A program made the translations under genes and the position numbers. The notes beneath the pieces were generated by a model. That model was not told the origin of the DNA, made no database searches, and was given only the letters and a program-made list of their open reading frames with translations. A DNA stretch of 64,000 bases from Pseudomonas crudilactis (GTDB taxonomy: Bacteria; Pseudomonadota; Gammaproteobacteria; Pseudomonadales; Pseudomonadaceae), in the NCBI RefSeq assembly GCF_013433315.1, contig NZ_WXVV01000001.1, forward strand, positions 248,001 to 312,000. The letters run 5' to 3'. Positions 62,789 through 64,000 of the stretch are shown here, one piece after another; the first letter of the stretch is position 1, and each line of letters begins with the position of its first letter.

Positions 62789-64000
62789 CTACAACACCGA
62801 AAAGCTATAACTCACAATCAACCGTGTCTCATCCACATCCCGGGCAAACTTCTCATAATTGGTGCGATACGTAGCATTCCTCAAACGCACACTCACATCC
62901 TTGAACGTGCCCGTCTGAATCACATACTTCAACTCGCTGTCGCGTTCCCACTCCTTGCCTTCCTGATCACTGCCCAAAACCTTGATGTGGTCACCGTTCA
63001 CATAGCGCGTCAGGAAACTCAAACCATTAATGCCAATGGCCTTGAAGTCATAGTCATAACGCAGTTGCCACGAACGTTCCTGCGCGGCGGCAAAGTCGTT
63101 GACCTGCACATAGTTGACCAGATACGGGTTGCTGCCATCGAGGTACGGCATCGAGTTGTCGCCGTTCATGCGCTGCCAACCGGCGCTGAACGTGTGACCG
63201 CTATGCGCATACGACAACATGCCGCTCAACGCCCGGTTATCAATGGAACCGGCCTTGGCATCACCGCTGTCGGCACTTTTCAGCACGCGCAGATCCGCTT
63301 TAAGCACACCGCCAGCTAACGGTTGATTACCCAACAGCCCGACAAAGTGCTGACGATAAATGTCTTCCAGTTCAGCGTAGTGATACTGCGCGGTCAGGCG
63401 ATCGTTGATCTTGTAGTCGAAGCCGTACATGTCGAAATGATCGGCGGTGGTGTTGCAGGCGTAGCGCTTGTTCTTGCAGTGCACGCGGATGTCTTGCGAA
63501 TCGGTGGAATCCCGCGCGGTGTACTTGTCCAGGCGCGCGGCCATGAAGGTCAGGTCTTTCACCTCTTTAGAGGTGAGCATGGCGCCGTTGAACATGGTCG
63601 GCAGCAAACGACCGTCGTTGTATTTCAGCAACGGCAGATCCGGCAGCAGCGCGCCGTACTTCAGCACCGTGCCCGAAACCTTGACCTTGGCGGTCAGACC
63701 CATTTTTGCGTATTGCCCTTTCGAGCCGCGCGGGTCGTTGCCGCTGGAGGGCAACAAGCCGCTGTTGCTGCGGTCCGGACTGGAATCGAGTTGAAAGCCG
63801 AGCATGCCCAGCGCATCGATACCGAAACCCACGGTACCGTCGGTGTAGCCCGATTGCAGGTTGAGAATAAAGCCCTGTGCCGACTCTTCACGCTTGGACG
63901 CGCCCTGATCGTTCGTGGTGTGCCCATCACGGAAATCGCGGTTGAAGTACACCGTGCGCGATTCGATTTTCGCCGTGGTGTCTTCAAAGAATCCGCTGGC
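62789..64000 (-). CDS. OprD-family outer-membrane porin (N-terminus outside window)
   Basis: The frame is open to the window edge, so the 5' end is cut: 403 codons are present of an expected 420-450. The first visible residues, SGFFEDTTAKIESRTVYFNRDF, are the standard OprD beginning after the signal peptide. Alternating beta-strands follow, including GFGIDALGMLGFQLDS and LTAQYHYAELEDIYRQHF, ending in VDETRLIVSYSFSVL. Members take up amino acids, aromatic acids or sugars across the outer membrane. An internal Cys pair (VHCKNKRYACN) marks an extracellular loop as in several OccK-type members. The substrate cannot be assigned. Confidence 0.88.
   Translation of the reverse strand, partial: ASGFFEDTTAKIESRTVYFNRDFRDGHTTNDQGASKREESAQGFILNLQSGYTDGTVGFGIDALGMLGFQLDSSPDRSNSGLLPSSGNDPRGSKGQYAKMGLTAKVKVSGTVLKYGALLPDLPLLKYNDGRLLPTMFNGAMLTSKEVKDLTFMAARLDKYTARDSTDSQDIRVHCKNKRYACNTTADHFDMYGFDYKINDRLTAQYHYAELEDIYRQHFVGLLGNQPLAGGVLKADLRVLKSADSGDAKAGSIDNRALSGMLSYAHSGHTFSAGWQRMNGDNSMPYLDGSNPYLVNYVQVNDFAAAQERSWQLRYDYDFKAIGINGLSFLTRYVNGDHIKVLGSDQEGKEWERDSELKYVIQTGTFKDVSVRLRNATYRTNYEKFARDVDETRLIVSYSFSVL

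Overview
The window looks like chromosome from a Pseudomonas of the fluorescens group. The strongest indicators are a complete mannitol/arabitol operon in the P. fluorescens order (mtlR, then mtlEFGKDYZ), a MexEF-OprN efflux operon, an OprD-family porin, and several Pseudomonas-type REP inverted pairs. No rRNA, tRNA, insertion sequence or CRISPR array was recognised.

Layout. (a) 1-14.5 kb is a patchwork of small divergent regulator/target units: the 3' end of a dinucleotide-binding reductase; HxlR regulator against DoxX plus SDR; LysR regulator against a dicarboxylate/amino-acid symporter and a fused double Asp/Glu racemase; a dCache chemoreceptor; MFS transporter against AraC regulator; and SDR plus EamA exporter next to a frameshifted LysR gene. 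(b) 14.6-18.3 kb is a His-Xaa-Ser (Hxs) peptide-modification operon, hxsDBCA, with every junction translationally coupled, followed by two small unknown genes and a probable lipoprotein. (c) 19.9-21.7 kb is an exported M20 dipeptidase. (d) 21.9-31.2 kb holds mexE-mexF-oprN, with two MexT-box-like sites upstream, convergent with a HlyD/DUF1656/FUSC efflux operon. (e) 31.4-44.4 kb is dominated by signalling genes: a TPR protein, KaiC-like ATPase coupled to a hybrid kinase, single receivers, and a compact minus-strand block of giant hybrid kinase, CheR, CheB and receiver-kinase. A halovibrin-like secreted protein sits in the middle. (f) 44.5-52 kb looks like a virulence or interaction island: a 1304-residue protein with an aspzincin-type zinc protease signature, a glycosyltransferase, and two tandem PI-PLC paralogues. 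(g) 52.1-62.0 kb is the mannitol locus. (h) 62.0-64 kb has an SLT-like lipoprotein and the 3' part of an OprD porin running off the window.

How the genes work together. The mtl genes form a full uptake-to-phosphorylation route: ABC transporter MtlEFGK, mannitol dehydrogenase MtlD, xylulokinase MtlY and fructokinase MtlZ. The hxs genes encode a serine/histidine-repeat substrate, two radical SAM maturases and a small accessory protein. The 32-44 kb signalling block has the parts of a phosphorelay with reversible carboxyl methylation but no CheA, CheW or chemoreceptor beside it. The most novel-looking points are the double racemase with one crippled half, the hxs operon and its followers, the KaiC/CheR/CheB signalling block, and the metalloprotease-signature protein beside the PI-PLC pair. 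Start codons were moved inward from the longest open frame wherever a ribosome binding site or family start argued for it; these choices are stated per gene.
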